Assembly (NCBI GenBank): GCA_964529415.1
Contig: CAZGWD010000011.1
Location: 62,001-126,000 of the forward strand
Origin: CAYMPH01 sp964529415
GTDB taxonomy: Bacteria > Spirochaetota > UBA4802 > UBA5550
Length of the DNA stretch: 64,000 nucleotides
Direction: 5' to 3'
Each line of letters starts with the position of its first letter. Position 1 is the stretch's first letter. Of this stretch, positions 52,228 to 61,506 are shown piece after piece. The notes below the pieces were generated by a model. It did not search any database. It saw only the letters and a list, made by a program, of their open reading frames with translations, and was not told the DNA's origin. The position numbers and the translations under genes are program-made.

Positions 52228-52602
52228 ATGTCAAAAAAGAAAATATTAATAATAGATGACGATCCGGATATAAGAGATTCAATTAAAGCTATTCTTGAAT
52301 CAAATGATTTTGATGCTAATGCAGCAAAAGATGTTAAAGATGGACTTAGTTCATTAAATTCATTCAATCCGGACCTGGTTCTCTGTGATATGATGATGGA
52401 ACAAATTGATTCCGGTACTCAGGCAGCACTGGAAATAAAAAAACAAAAGCCGCATTTGCCAATTTATTTATTAAGCAGTATTGGATCAGCGACTGCAAAC
52501 AATATTGATATTGACCAGCTTGGATTTAATGGTGTTTTTCAGAAACCGGTTGTTCCTGAAGTTCTAGTTAACACTATCAGAAAAGTTTTAAAGATTAATT
52601 AA
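52228..52602 (+). CDS. Stand-alone response regulator receiver
   Basis: The 124-residue protein is a single receiver domain. Acidic residues are at 10-12 ('IIDDDP'), phospho-acceptor Asp54 lies in 'LVLCDMMMEQ', and the Lys is in 'FQKPVVPE'. No output domain follows. It lies 28 bases after hoxW on the same strand and may be co-transcribed, suggesting a link between two-component signalling and hydrogenase expression or position. The kinase is not identified. Confidence 0.88.
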   Translation: MSKKKILIIDDDPDIRDSIKAILESNDFDANAAKDVKDGLSSLNSFNPDLVLCDMMMEQIDSGTQAALEIKKQKPHLPIYLLSSIGSATANNIDIDQLGFNGVFQKPVVPEVLVNTIRKVLKIN

Positions 52603-52664
52603 GCAACACATTTATAAGATACTGAATTTATAATTTGTTTTATTGAATAAATAATTAATATATG

Positions 52665-52708
52665 AAAGCTGCTATTGGATATTAAATCTTTTTGCAGCTT
52701 TTTTTTGA
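52665..52708 (+). terminator. Terminator after the hydrogenase operon
   Basis: AAAGCTGC (52665-52672) pairs with GCAGCTTT (52694-52701), followed by seven more T residues. It separates the plus-strand hox operon from the convergent hyp operon. Confidence 0.6.
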
Positions 52709-52933
52709 TTAATTATTTACCGAAGCAATATACTCTTTCCATGTTTCTTCGATCTCGGCTGCCTGTTCCTCGTTGAGTTTTTCAATTGTGAACCCGGCAT
52801 GTATCAGAACTTTATCATTAATTGTAATATCAGGAGTCATGCAGTAATTAACTTCAGTTCTTATTCCATTAGATTCAGCTATTGCCCTGCTGCCGTTTAT
52901 TTCAATTATTTTCATTGGTATTGCCAAGCACAT
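52709..52933 (-). CDS. hypC: Hydrogenase assembly chaperone HypC
   Basis: The 74-residue protein begins 'MCLAIPMKIIEING', the invariant HypC start with the functional Cys2. HypC carries the Fe(CN)2CO unit with HypD and binds the hydrogenase large-subunit precursor. It is the last gene of a hypD-hypE-hypC operon on the minus strand, 22 bases after hypE. Confidence 0.95.
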   Translation of the reverse strand: MCLAIPMKIIEINGSRAIAESNGIRTEVNYCMTPDITINDKVLIHAGFTIEKLNEEQAAEIEETWKEYIASVNN

Positions 52934-52955
52934 AAATTTGCTCCTTATTGTTTAT

Positions 52956-53954
52956 TTAACAGATGCGAGGAAGTTGTTCCTCAATTAATAATGGAAGAAT
53001 CCTCTTTCCTCCAATAGAAGTTCTTAAATAAGCTTTACCTGGAAGAATCTCGTTTATTTCTCCTATAATTGCTGCATTTGTGCCTAATTTATTTTTTTTC
53101 ATGATATTTAAAATTCCTTCAGCTTCATTTTTCCCGGCTATGATTACTATTTTTCCTTCGTTTGCTGAATAGAGGGGATCTATTCCCAAAATGCCGCTTA
53201 TGCCTTTTACTTCATTTCTGATTGGAAGTGTTTCCTCGTCAAGCATTGCGCTGAAATTTTTATTTTTTACTATTTCATTTAACACAGATGCAGCTCCGCC
53301 TCTTGTAGCGTCACGAATAAATTTTATTGAGTCAGGGAAGATATCTGTTATTTCTTTTATGAGATGGTTGAGATGAGCGCAGTCGGATTTCAAGCCTTCT
53401 GTAAAAGAAAGATTATTCCGGAGTCCCATAATTGCCATTCCGTGATCTCCGATTGTTCCATTGATGAGTATTTTATCTCCAGGAATAATTTCATTTCTTT
53501 GTATTTTATTTTCAAAAATTCCAATTCCTGAAGTGTTGATAAATATTTTATCACATTTGCCGTGAGGAACTACTTTTGTATCGCCTGTTACAATTTTAAC
53601 TCCAGCAGAATCAGCTTCTTTTTTCATCGATTGCAGGATTTCTTTTAGCTCTGCAAATTCCATGCCTTCTTCAATAATTAGAGAACAGGATAGATATTTT
53701 GGAACAGCTCCCATGACTGCAAGATCATTCACTGTGCCGTTAACTGCAAGTGAACCTATGTTGCCGCCAGGAAAAAATATAGGCGTTATCGTAAAGCTGT
53801 CAGCAGTGAAAGCTATTTTGCCGGATGGAATATCAAGTATGGCAGAATCATCAAGCTGAATTGATTCAGGGCCGAGTATCTGTCTTATAGTGCGGTCAAT
53901 CATATCGTTCATAAGTTTACCGCCGCTTCCGTGACCTGAAAGTATTTTTTCCAT
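52956..53954 (-). CDS. hypE: Carbamoyl dehydratase HypE
   Basis: The 332-residue protein is a PurM-like ATPase: 'GHGSGGKLMNDMI' at the start, 'DDSAILDIPSGKIAFTADSFTI', 'GDTKVVPHGKCDKIFINTSGIG' and 'RDATRGGAASVLNEI'. It ends in 'PRIC', the C-terminal Cys that carries the thiocarboxamide and then thiocyanate ligand. HypE makes the cyanide ligands of the NiFe site together with HypF. HypF is not in the window. Confidence 0.96.
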   Translation of the reverse strand: MEKILSGHGSGGKLMNDMIDRTIRQILGPESIQLDDSAILDIPSGKIAFTADSFTITPIFFPGGNIGSLAVNGTVNDLAVMGAVPKYLSCSLIIEEGMEFAELKEILQSMKKEADSAGVKIVTGDTKVVPHGKCDKIFINTSGIGIFENKIQRNEIIPGDKILINGTIGDHGMAIMGLRNNLSFTEGLKSDCAHLNHLIKEITDIFPDSIKFIRDATRGGAASVLNEIVKNKNFSAMLDEETLPIRNEVKGISGILGIDPLYSANEGKIVIIAGKNEAEGILNIMKKNKLGTNAAIIGEINEILPGKAYLRTSIGGKRILPLLIEEQLPRIC

Positions 53955-53960
53955 AGATGA

Positions 53961-55028
53961 TTATTTTCTCCAGTATTTGTAGTATGCTGAACATGGCCCT
54001 TCGCTTGAAACCATGCATGGACCGATAGGCCTTTCAGGCGAACAGCCTTTGTCGAATAGAGGGCAATCATACGGCAATATTAGGCCTCTGAGGAGCTCGC
54101 CGCATTTGCATCCCTTGTGTTCCTTTGGTTCAGGCGGAGTTACTGGAAATTTTTTAACTGAATCAAATTCGGCATATTCGTCTTTAATCTTCAGGCCGCT
54201 TCCTGGAATTACGCCTAAACCTCTCCATTCTGTATCTGATGTTTCAAAAACAGAAAATAAAATTTCTTTTGCCTTTAAATTTCCTTCTGCCTTGACTATT
54301 TTTTTGTACTCATTTCTTATTTCAGCCTTACCTGTCATAAGAAGTTCAAGTATTGAAATTGTTCCCATGATTAGATCATGAGGTTCAAATCCGGCAATAG
54401 AGCATGGTTTGCTGTAATTTTCAGCTATATAATTCCATGAATCCGAGCCAATTATAGCACATACGTGTCCAGGAAGAATAAATCCGTCAAGATTAACTTC
54501 ACCGGAATCGAGCAGAGCCTTTACAGCTGGAGGTGTGAGTTTATTTCCGGCTAAAAGAGAAAAGTTTTTTATATTTTTCTTTTTTGAATCAAGAATTGTG
54601 ACAGCCTCAGTTGGTGCTGTTGTTTCAAATCCAACACTTAAAAAAATAACTTCCCTGTCTGGATTTTTAACTGCCAGATCAACAGCTTCAATTGGAGAGT
54701 AGACTATTCGAATATCCATTCCTTCGGATTTCTCGCGAGAAAGAGAACTGTATGAAGATGGAACCTTGATCATATCTCCAAATGTGGTAATTATTGGATT
54801 ATATTTTTTCCCGATTTCAATTGCTCGGTCTAAAAATTCATTTTGTGTTACGCACACAGGACAGCCCGGACCATCAACAAGCGTAAGTCCTTCAGGAAAA
54901 ATATCCTTAACGCCGCTTCTGAAAAATTCAGTTGTATGAGTTCCGCACACTTCCATAATTTTATATGGTTTATCAAGCTTAATTGATTTTAATCTTTCTG
55001 CTAAGTTTTTAACCAGTTCTTTATCCAT
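53961..55028 (-). CDS. hypD: Hydrogenase formation protein HypD
   Basis: The 355-residue protein contains the HypD motifs 'YKIMEVCGTHTTEFFRSGV', 'VDGPGCPVCVT', 'IFLSVGFETTAPTEA', 'LDGFILPGHVCAIIG' and the C-terminal [4Fe-4S] set with 'HKGCKCGELLRG', 'DCPLFDKGCSPERPIGPCMVSSEGPCSAYYKY'. HypD with HypC assembles Fe(CN)2CO. It heads hypDEC. hypA, hypB and hypF must lie elsewhere. Confidence 0.96.
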   Translation of the reverse strand: MDKELVKNLAERLKSIKLDKPYKIMEVCGTHTTEFFRSGVKDIFPEGLTLVDGPGCPVCVTQNEFLDRAIEIGKKYNPIITTFGDMIKVPSSYSSLSREKSEGMDIRIVYSPIEAVDLAVKNPDREVIFLSVGFETTAPTEAVTILDSKKKNIKNFSLLAGNKLTPPAVKALLDSGEVNLDGFILPGHVCAIIGSDSWNYIAENYSKPCSIAGFEPHDLIMGTISILELLMTGKAEIRNEYKKIVKAEGNLKAKEILFSVFETSDTEWRGLGVIPGSGLKIKDEYAEFDSVKKFPVTPPEPKEHKGCKCGELLRGLILPYDCPLFDKGCSPERPIGPCMVSSEGPCSAYYKYWRK

Positions 55029-55209
55029 TTGAGTTCCTTAATCCTGTCATTTCAGAATTGATAATAAACTTTATTTTGCTTAAATCATATCGAATATTTT
55101 CTATCCTTTAATTTATGTCAATAGATGTTATATATTTTTTTAAATAATGTTCTGGAATATAAAGAATTTTTAAGAATTAAAAACAGATGAAGGTAGTTAA
55201 AATAATGTT

Positions 55210-56313
55210 TTATAAAACATTATCCCAGTCTTTCCAGACTGGGTCAAATCCCTTGATTTTAATTAAAGATTCAATTTCTAATGGGGTTCTTGAATCAGAA
55301 ACTGTAAACTGGCTTTCAGCTTTGTCAGATTCTGAATATCCTCCGGGTGAAGTTTTTGACCCGGCGCTAATTTGTGTAATCCCAAGAGGTATTAGACTAT
55401 TTCTGAGTTCTGAAGATTCTCTTGTGGAAAGCGATAATCCTGAATCAGGAAGAAGTAATCTCATGGAGCATATCAAATGAGTCAGGTCACGGTCTGTAAC
55501 TTTTACCAAAGGTTTAAAATGCCCTGCGGATTCTGTAATTCTTGGAAATGAAATCTGTATCTGGCTTTTCCAGTATTTTTTTGCAAGATATCTTGCATGT
55601 AATGCTGTTAAATATCCGTCTAATCTCCAGTCTGATAATCCGAGCAGAGTTCCTATTCCGATTCTGTTGAAACCTGAAATTCCCCCGCGATCCGGAGCAT
55701 CTAGTCTCCATACAAAATCTTTTTTCTTTCCCGCAACATGAACCTCTGAGTAAGTTTCCCTGTTGTAAGTTTCCTGATAAATTGTAAGCCCGTCTACTCC
55801 TGAATTATTAAGAAGAGAATATTCTTCAATATCCATTGGGAAGACTTCTATTGATATCGAAGAAAATCTTTTTTTTAGAAATTTAGCTGTATTTGAAATA
55901 TCTTTAACTGACACTGCTTTTCTGTCCTCTCCGGTAAGTAAAAGAATATGACGGAATCCGTTTTTATACAGTAAATCCGCTTCGAGTTCAATTTCTTTTT
56001 GAGAGAGGGTTGATCTTTTAATATCATTCTTGATGTTAAATCCGCAATACAGGCAGTTATTTGAGCATTCATTTGAGATGTAAAGCGGGGCATACAGCTG
56101 AATCGTATTTCCGAATCTTTTTCTTGTTATGGAGTATGATTTTTTTGCAAGAATTTCTATATAATCATCAGCTGCTGGGGAAAACAGATGGTGCATGTTT
56201 TCATTTGAGATATTTTCAGATTCGATGGTCTGAAGTGACTGATTTTTTTCAGAAGAGTAAATTTTTTCTTTTATTTCGCTTATGTCAATTTTTTCAAATA
56301 CATCGGAAAACAT
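55210..56313 (-). CDS. thiH: 2-Iminoacetate synthase ThiH
   Basis: The 367-residue radical SAM enzyme has the cluster motif 'CSNNCLYCGF' (CxxxCxxC, about residues 86-93) and 'GRNTIQLYAPLYISNEC'-like start here reading 'FGNTIQLYAPLYISNECS'. 'VYQETYNRETYSEVH' matches ThiH. It cleaves tyrosine to dehydroglycine for the thiazole ring, the anaerobic route instead of ThiO. It begins 1 base after thiG, and the C-terminal 'KIKGFDPVWKDWD' is family-typical. Confidence 0.94.
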   Translation of the reverse strand: MFSDVFEKIDISEIKEKIYSSEKNQSLQTIESENISNENMHHLFSPAADDYIEILAKKSYSITRKRFGNTIQLYAPLYISNECSNNCLYCGFNIKNDIKRSTLSQKEIELEADLLYKNGFRHILLLTGEDRKAVSVKDISNTAKFLKKRFSSISIEVFPMDIEEYSLLNNSGVDGLTIYQETYNRETYSEVHVAGKKKDFVWRLDAPDRGGISGFNRIGIGTLLGLSDWRLDGYLTALHARYLAKKYWKSQIQISFPRITESAGHFKPLVKVTDRDLTHLICSMRLLLPDSGLSLSTRESSELRNSLIPLGITQISAGSKTSPGGYSESDKAESQFTVSDSRTPLEIESLIKIKGFDPVWKDWDNVL

Positions 56314-56314
56314 T

Positions 56315-57100
56315 TCAGTTCCTTAAAAACCCTGTTAAGGGACTTGAGCTTTCAGCTATATCTTTTTGCGGAGGCATACCTGAGATGTATGCTTTCCGTC
56401 CTGCCATTACTCCGAGTTTAAATGCTGAAGCCATCAGCGCCGGATTTGCAGCTGTTGCAATTGCAGTATTCACAAGTACAGCATCAGCACCAAGCTCCAT
56501 GGCATATGAAGCATGCGATGGAGCTCCAAGGCCTGCATCAACAACAACCGGAATATTTGACATCTCAATAATTATTCTGATATTATCTTCAGTTTTCAAT
56601 CCTTTGTTTGTGCCAATTGGGGAGCCGAGAGGCATCACTGCTGCTGTACCTGCTTCTTCAAGTCTTTTGGCAAGTATCGGATCAGCATTTATATATGGAA
56701 GTACAATAAAACCCTCATTGACAAGTATCTCGGCTGCTTTAAGTGTTTCAATCGGATCAGGCAGGAGGTATCTTGGATCAGGTGTTACTTCAAGTTTAAG
56801 CCATATACCACCTCCTGAAGACCTGGAAAGTCTTGCAAGACGCAGTGCTTCACTACAGTTTCTCGCTCCGGATGTGTTTGGAAGTAGCTGGATATTATTA
56901 AATTCACTGATAGTTTTTATTATACTGTCATCCGGATTATTTAAATCAACACGCCTTAATGCTGCAGTAACCATTTCAGTTCCGCTTTCAATTATGGCAT
57001 CTTTCATTGCCGTTACTGAAGAAAATTTACCAGTACCGAGGAAGAGTCTTGAACTGAATTTCCTTCCTGCTATTAATAGCATATCATTTTTTTCTATCAT
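56315..57100 (-). CDS. thiG: Thiazole synthase ThiG
   Basis: The 261-residue TIM-barrel protein has 'FSSRLFLGTGKFSSV', 'LLPNTSGARNCSEALRLARL', 'PIGTNKGL' and 'PVVVDAGLGAPSHASYAMELGADAVLVNTAIA'. The Schiff-base lysine lies in the barrel region around 'IWLKLEV'. It makes the thiazole phosphate of thiamine from DXP, dehydroglycine and ThiS thiocarboxylate. ThiS, ThiF and ThiE are not encoded nearby, and no TPP riboswitch is seen upstream. Confidence 0.95.
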   Translation of the reverse strand: MIEKNDMLLIAGRKFSSRLFLGTGKFSSVTAMKDAIIESGTEMVTAALRRVDLNNPDDSIIKTISEFNNIQLLPNTSGARNCSEALRLARLSRSSGGGIWLKLEVTPDPRYLLPDPIETLKAAEILVNEGFIVLPYINADPILAKRLEEAGTAAVMPLGSPIGTNKGLKTEDNIRIIIEMSNIPVVVDAGLGAPSHASYAMELGADAVLVNTAIATAANPALMASAFKLGVMAGRKAYISGMPPQKDIAESSSPLTGFLRN

Positions 57101-57121
57101 GTTTTCTGCGCTTTATTCGGG

Positions 57122-57757
57122 TTATTTAACTTTGGGTACTTCTACACCTGGTTTTACAGCTGAAAATTCCTGGGGAACAATCTTTTGTACAGGCTTTTTC
57201 TCCGGTTCATATTTCAATGTAGATGTTTTCTGACCTGTGGTAATATTTAATGTTTTTCCTGTTTTTTTATTGGTTGTATCAACATTTCCTTTTTTTGATT
57301 CTACCCGTGTATCTCCATTAGCTGTATTTACAACGAATTTTGAATCAGTTGATGTGGAAGAGCTGTCATTGGAAACAATAGACAGCCTGTTTTTTTGTTT
57401 TGTGTTTTCAGTAGAATCTATGGAAACTTTTCCATCTGTTAGAAAGAATTCAGAATCTTTTTCTTCAGTTTTCTGATCGAATTTCAGTTTTTTTATTGTC
57501 AGTTTTGATTTTTCATGAACGCTGATTTTGTTATTTTTATAAGTTAAATTAATGGAAGATTTTTTATCTGTAATGATTTCATCGCCCTCGTTAAGCTTCA
57601 TACCTTTTATTGCTTTTTGCTTAACTCCGTTTTTTATGATAAAAACTTCTCCTGATATATCTTCAATAATTGCAGTTTCGCCCTGTTGTTTGCAGGAGCA
57701 GGATATGAAAATTCCAGTTAATAAAGCAGCTGTTAAAATTACTGATATTTTTTTCAA
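57122..57757 (-). CDS. FecR-domain-like lipoprotein
   Basis: The 211-residue protein has a lipoprotein signal with lipobox near 'GIFISC' (Cys20). A FecR-type beta-rich domain follows ('EDISGEVFIIKNGVKQKAIKGMKLNEGDEIITDKKSSINLTYKNNK'). The C-terminal third is Ser/Thr/Lys-rich and disordered, ending 'KPGVEVPKVK'. Such proteins are thought to sit at the periplasmic membrane face. It lies 21 bases upstream of thiG in the same direction, but a functional link is doubtful. Confidence 0.75.
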   Translation of the reverse strand: MKKISVILTAALLTGIFISCSCKQQGETAIIEDISGEVFIIKNGVKQKAIKGMKLNEGDEIITDKKSSINLTYKNNKISVHEKSKLTIKKLKFDQKTEEKDSEFFLTDGKVSIDSTENTKQKNRLSIVSNDSSSTSTDSKFVVNTANGDTRVESKKGNVDTTNKKTGKTLNITTGQKTSTLKYEPEKKPVQKIVPQEFSAVKPGVEVPKVK

Positions 57758-57802
57758 TTTTACACCTTCATGCTAAATTATAATTTTTTTATTTAAAATA
57801 TA

Positions 57803-58354
57803 TTATCCAATAAATATGTCTTTTTCCCATTTACCTATTTTCAATATTTTTTTTGATCCGGAAAACAATATCCCATATCCATGTTTCTGTGACTTTTTAA
57901 ATTCACCCTCGAAAAATGTTTTGTCCGGTAATTTATGTCTACCATAACCTTCGTAGCCGTTGTTTTTCCATTGGCCGGAATATAATTCTCCTGATGAAAA
58001 TTCAAGTTCACCGTATCCACTTATGATATTATTTATCCATGAACCTGAATAGATTTTATCAGTAAATTTTAAAATTCCGAAACCGTGGAATTTCCCATTT
58101 TTAAAATTTCCGGAATATTCAATTCTTCCTGAAGGATCTGAATAGTGAAAAGAGAATAAACCATATCCGTCGAAAACGTCGTTTTTATATGAGCCTTCAT
58201 GTTTGCTTCCGTCTGCAAAGTATGAAGATCCTGATCCATGGCGCAGGCCGTTTTTAAATTGTCCGATATATGTTGTATCATCTTTTAGACGAAGAGTTCC
58301 TGTTCCATCTTTACTGTCATTTTTCCATTTACCGATGAAATATGCAGGTTCCAT
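57803..58354 (-). CDS. Cytoplasmic MORN-repeat protein
   Basis: The 183-residue protein contains about seven MORN repeats ('FIGKWKNDSKDGTGTLRLKDD', 'YIGQFKNGLRHGSGSSYFAD' and others) from its first residues. No signal peptide is present, unlike the MORN protein at 37138. The aspartate aminotransferase gene ends 2 bases upstream, so they are co-transcribed. Scaffold or membrane-lipid contact is the usual role; here unknown. Confidence 0.88.
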   Translation of the reverse strand: MEPAYFIGKWKNDSKDGTGTLRLKDDTTYIGQFKNGLRHGSGSSYFADGSKHEGSYKNDVFDGYGLFSFHYSDPSGRIEYSGNFKNGKFHGFGILKFTDKIYSGSWINNIISGYGELEFSSGELYSGQWKNNGYEGYGRHKLPDKTFFEGEFKKSQKHGYGILFSGSKKILKIGKWEKDIFIG

Positions 58355-58356
58355 AA

Positions 58357-59568
58357 TCAGCTTATTTTTTTAATTGCTTCGTTTATTCGTTCAAGACCTT
58401 TTAATATGTTTTCGTCCGATGTTGCAAAAGACAGCCGTATATAGTCGTCATTGCCGAATGCAATGCCCGGCACTACAGCGACTCTGGCTTCTTCAAGCAG
58501 AAATGATGTCAGTTTTGATGAATTATATTTGCTTGTATATTTTTCAGATATTTTTTTCCAGCCGTCCATTTTATATAATCCGGAAATTTTCGGAAATGCG
58601 TAGAAAGCACCATTCGGATTAAAACAGGAGAAACCCGGTACTGCATTGAGCCCGTCTACTATCAATCTACGCCTTCTTTCAAATGCAGTCAGCATTTCTG
58701 AAATTATGCTTTGATCGCCGTTTAATGCCTCCACGGATGCCCACTGCGCTATAGATGTAGGATTTGAAGTTGACTGGCTTTGCAGAATATCAATTTTTTT
58801 AATTATTTCCTCGTCGCATGCCATGTAACCTATGCGCCATCCTGTCATTGAATATGTTTTTGATACTCCATTCAAAACGACTGTCTGTTTTTTAAGTTCC
58901 GGTGAAAAAGACGCGCAATTTGTAAATTCAAATTTATCAAATACAATAGATTCATAAATATCATCTGATATTATTAATATATCCGTGCCTTCAACAACTG
59001 AAGCTAATGCCTTGAGTTCATCTATTGTATAGGCCGCTCCAGTTGGATTTGAAGGGGAATTTATTACAACAGCCCTGGTTTTTTTAGTAATGGCTTTTTT
59101 AAGCTGTTCGGGAAGAATTTTAAAGCTTGTTTCATCTGTTGTATCAATTATAACAGGAACACCTCCAGCAAGCTCAACTATAGGCGGATATGATACCCAG
59201 TATGGAGATGGAATTATTACTTCATCTCCGTCGTTTAATAATACCTGCATTAAATTGTAAATGGAATGCTTGCCGCCTGAGTTTATTATTATTTCAGAAA
59301 GTTTATATTCCAGATTGTTATCCCGGAGGAATTTATCAGCAACCGCTTTTTTTAATTCATTTATTCCGCCTGAAGGTGTATATTTTGTCTTCCCCTGTTC
59401 AATTGCAGTGATTGCTGCATCTTTTATATTGCGGGGAGTATCAAAATCCGGTTCACCGGCTCCAAAGCTTATAACATCAATGCCTTTGGCTTTTAACGCA
59501 TTTGCAAGAGCCGCAACTTCAAGAGTTGGGGACGGCTGTATTTTTAGTATTCTTTCTGCTAATTTCAT
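58357..59568 (-). CDS. aspC: Class I aspartate aminotransferase
   Basis: The 403-residue PLP enzyme has 'VISFGAGEPDFDTPRNIKDAA', 'GKTKYTPSGGINELKKAVADKF', 'VVINSPSNPTGAAY', 'LIISDDIYESIVFDKF' and the PLP-lysine segment 'NGVSKTYSMTGWRIGY'. It is of the AspAT subgroup I-beta type common in thermophiles and Gram-positives. It transfers amino groups between aspartate/glutamate and 2-oxo acids. It is the first gene of a minus-strand run through MORN, FecR, thiG and thiH. Confidence 0.94.
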   Translation of the reverse strand: MKLAERILKIQPSPTLEVAALANALKAKGIDVISFGAGEPDFDTPRNIKDAAITAIEQGKTKYTPSGGINELKKAVADKFLRDNNLEYKLSEIIINSGGKHSIYNLMQVLLNDGDEVIIPSPYWVSYPPIVELAGGVPVIIDTTDETSFKILPEQLKKAITKKTRAVVINSPSNPTGAAYTIDELKALASVVEGTDILIISDDIYESIVFDKFEFTNCASFSPELKKQTVVLNGVSKTYSMTGWRIGYMACDEEIIKKIDILQSQSTSNPTSIAQWASVEALNGDQSIISEMLTAFERRRRLIVDGLNAVPGFSCFNPNGAFYAFPKISGLYKMDGWKKISEKYTSKYNSSKLTSFLLEEARVAVVPGIAFGNDDYIRLSFATSDENILKGLERINEAIKKIS

Positions 59569-59810
59569 ATTTTATCCTGTGTTTTATTAATTATTTTTTT
59601 GCTTTTTTTTAAATTAATTATATAAATGAATGGCCATAAAATTCGATGTATCTATGTATATAAAAGAGCGAAAATAAAATACGCTGAAAATATTACTATT
59701 AGAAGATTTTTATTATATCTTATATTTGAGTGTCAAGTTTTTTTGCTTTACGGAGATTTTTTATTATTAATTTAATGATTAATTGTAAAATTCATTTTCT
59801 GAGAGAAAAT

Positions 59811-60767
59811 ATGAAAATAAAATTATACGGCGTTCGGGGATCAATACCAACTCCATTGTCAAACAGCAATATTGAAGATAAAATCAGGAAATCCCTTTCT
59901 CTTGCAACACCCGGAGATATTTCTTCTGAAGAATCAATTGATCTTTTTATAAAAAAACTGCCGGATTCTTTAAAAGGTACTTACGGCGGCAATACAACAT
60001 GTCTTCTTGTAACATCCGGCAGCGATGAAATGATTATAATTGACGCAGGTTCCGGTTTAAAATCATTAAGCAGGGAATTGATGAAAACTGAATTTGCAAA
60101 AGGGCAGGGATTTGCAAATATTCTTTTAACGCATACTCATTGGGACCACATACAGGGTATTCCGTTTTTTGTTCCATTTTACATAAAGGGAAACAGATTT
60201 AATTTTTACTCGCCGATGGAAAATATTCTTGAACGGATAAAATATCAGCAGCCGGATACACATTTTCCAGTTAACTTTGATTATTTTTCTGCTACGAAAA
60301 ATGTATATCAGCTTGAGCCTGAGCAGGATTTTTTTCTTAATGACATGAGGATTATAAATAAAAAAATGCCTCATCCCGGCGGTGCATTCGGTTACAGATT
60401 TGAAGAAAACGGCAGATCATTTGTATATACCAGCGATTGTGAATTCAATATTGATGCAATAGATTCTATTGATTCATTCAGGGATTTTTTTCTGAATGCG
60501 GATGTTGCAGTTTTTGATACCCAGTATACATTTGAGGAATCACTGAATAAAATTGATTATGGGCATTCCTCTGCATCAATTGCCATCGATATAGCAGGAA
60601 AATTCGGAGTTAAAAAACTTGTTCTTTTTCACCATGAACCGGATTACAGTGATGAAAAGCTTGACGCAGTTTTATCAAACGCAAGAATCTATCTCGATAT
60701 GAACAAAAGAAAAGTAGGAGACCTGATTGTTGAAATAGCCTATGAAGGAATGGAGTTTATACTCTGA
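59811..60767 (+). CDS. MBL-fold metallohydrolase
   Basis: The 318-residue protein starts at ATG 59811 ('MKIKLYGVRGSIPTPL'), the usual N-terminus of this MBL subfamily; a TTG frame extension upstream is unlikely. Metal motifs are 'LTHTHWDHIQGIPFF' (HxHxDH-like), 'VYTSDCEF', 'VFDTQYTFEE' and 'FHHEPDYSDEKLD'. The subfamily includes predicted phosphodiesterases related to PhnP. A GerMN protein gene follows after 28 bases. Confidence 0.9.
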   Translation: MKIKLYGVRGSIPTPLSNSNIEDKIRKSLSLATPGDISSEESIDLFIKKLPDSLKGTYGGNTTCLLVTSGSDEMIIIDAGSGLKSLSRELMKTEFAKGQGFANILLTHTHWDHIQGIPFFVPFYIKGNRFNFYSPMENILERIKYQQPDTHFPVNFDYFSATKNVYQLEPEQDFFLNDMRIINKKMPHPGGAFGYRFEENGRSFVYTSDCEFNIDAIDSIDSFRDFFLNADVAVFDTQYTFEESLNKIDYGHSSASIAIDIAGKFGVKKLVLFHHEPDYSDEKLDAVLSNARIYLDMNKRKVGDLIVEIAYEGMEFIL

Positions 60768-60795
60768 TAATAACTTTTAAAAATTGAAGATAAAT

Positions 60796-61506
60796 ATGCC
60801 GGCTAAAGCAAAAACAAAAAAACTTCCAAAAAAAACAAAAGCAGCATCAGCTCCTAAACCTGCAGAAAAAAAATCTGCACATGGTGGAACGGGCAGGCAT
60901 GTTTATTTGCTTATAATAATGATATTGATCACAGTTATATTTATAGTATTGAATTCAAAGAATGACAATTTTTTTAAATTTATAAATGTTCCGGGAATAA
61001 AAATTGATTCAACTCCTGAAAAGAAAAAAGAAATTGCTGATCCTGAAAACAATATCATCAAGGAAGAAAAAAAACCGGATACGGAAAAAACATTAAGTGA
61101 AGTTAAAATTTTCTTTATAAAAATAAATGAATCCTCTGAAAAAATAATTTTAACCCCGGTTGAAAGAAGCGTAAAGAAAGGAGCTGATCTTGAAAATGCA
61201 TTCAATGAGCTTTTAAAGGGGCCGACACAGAAAGAGAAAAAAAAGGGGATACTTACTGCATTTCCTGAAAATGTAAAATTAAGAAAAGTATCTATAAAAA
61301 ATGGAATTGCAGAAATAGATTTTTCATCATCAATTGAAAGCGGCTCCGGAACGGATATTTTAATGAGCCGGATTGACCAGATAATCTGGACAGCTACCGA
61401 GGTAGATGGAGTAAAAGGAGTTCTGATTAAAATAAACGGAAAAACAAAATCCACTCTTGGTAATGAGGGTATTTCAATTTCCGGTGTTTTAAGAAGGAAG
61501 AAGTAA
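60796..61506 (+). CDS. GerMN-domain protein with single membrane anchor
   Basis: The protein has about 236 residues from ATG 60796; a TTG 12 bases earlier is possible. A lysine/alanine-rich cytoplasmic head (about 35 residues) precedes a transmembrane helix ('VYLLIIMILITVIFIVLNS'). An acidic/basic linker and a GerMN domain (about 100-225) follow: 'SVKKGADLENAFNELLKGPTQKEKKKG', 'GIAEIDFSSSIESG' and 'IIWTATEVDGVKGVLIKINGK'. The domain would face the periplasm. Its stop overlaps the start of the next gene by 1 base. Confidence 0.85.
   Translation: MPAKAKTKKLPKKTKAASAPKPAEKKSAHGGTGRHVYLLIIMILITVIFIVLNSKNDNFFKFINVPGIKIDSTPEKKKEIADPENNIIKEEKKPDTEKTLSEVKIFFIKINESSEKIILTPVERSVKKGADLENAFNELLKGPTQKEKKKGILTAFPENVKLRKVSIKNGIAEIDFSSSIESGSGTDILMSRIDQIIWTATEVDGVKGVLIKINGKTKSTLGNEGISISGVLRRKK

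Noticed and set aside
57101..57121. TPP riboswitch before thiG
   Set aside because: Only a 21-base gap separates thiG from the FecR-like gene, too short for a TPP aptamer. None of its conserved elements were noticed upstream of the run either.
56061..57233. 390-residue plus-strand ORF
   Set aside because: It runs antisense through thiH and thiG, both unmistakable, and resembles no protein.
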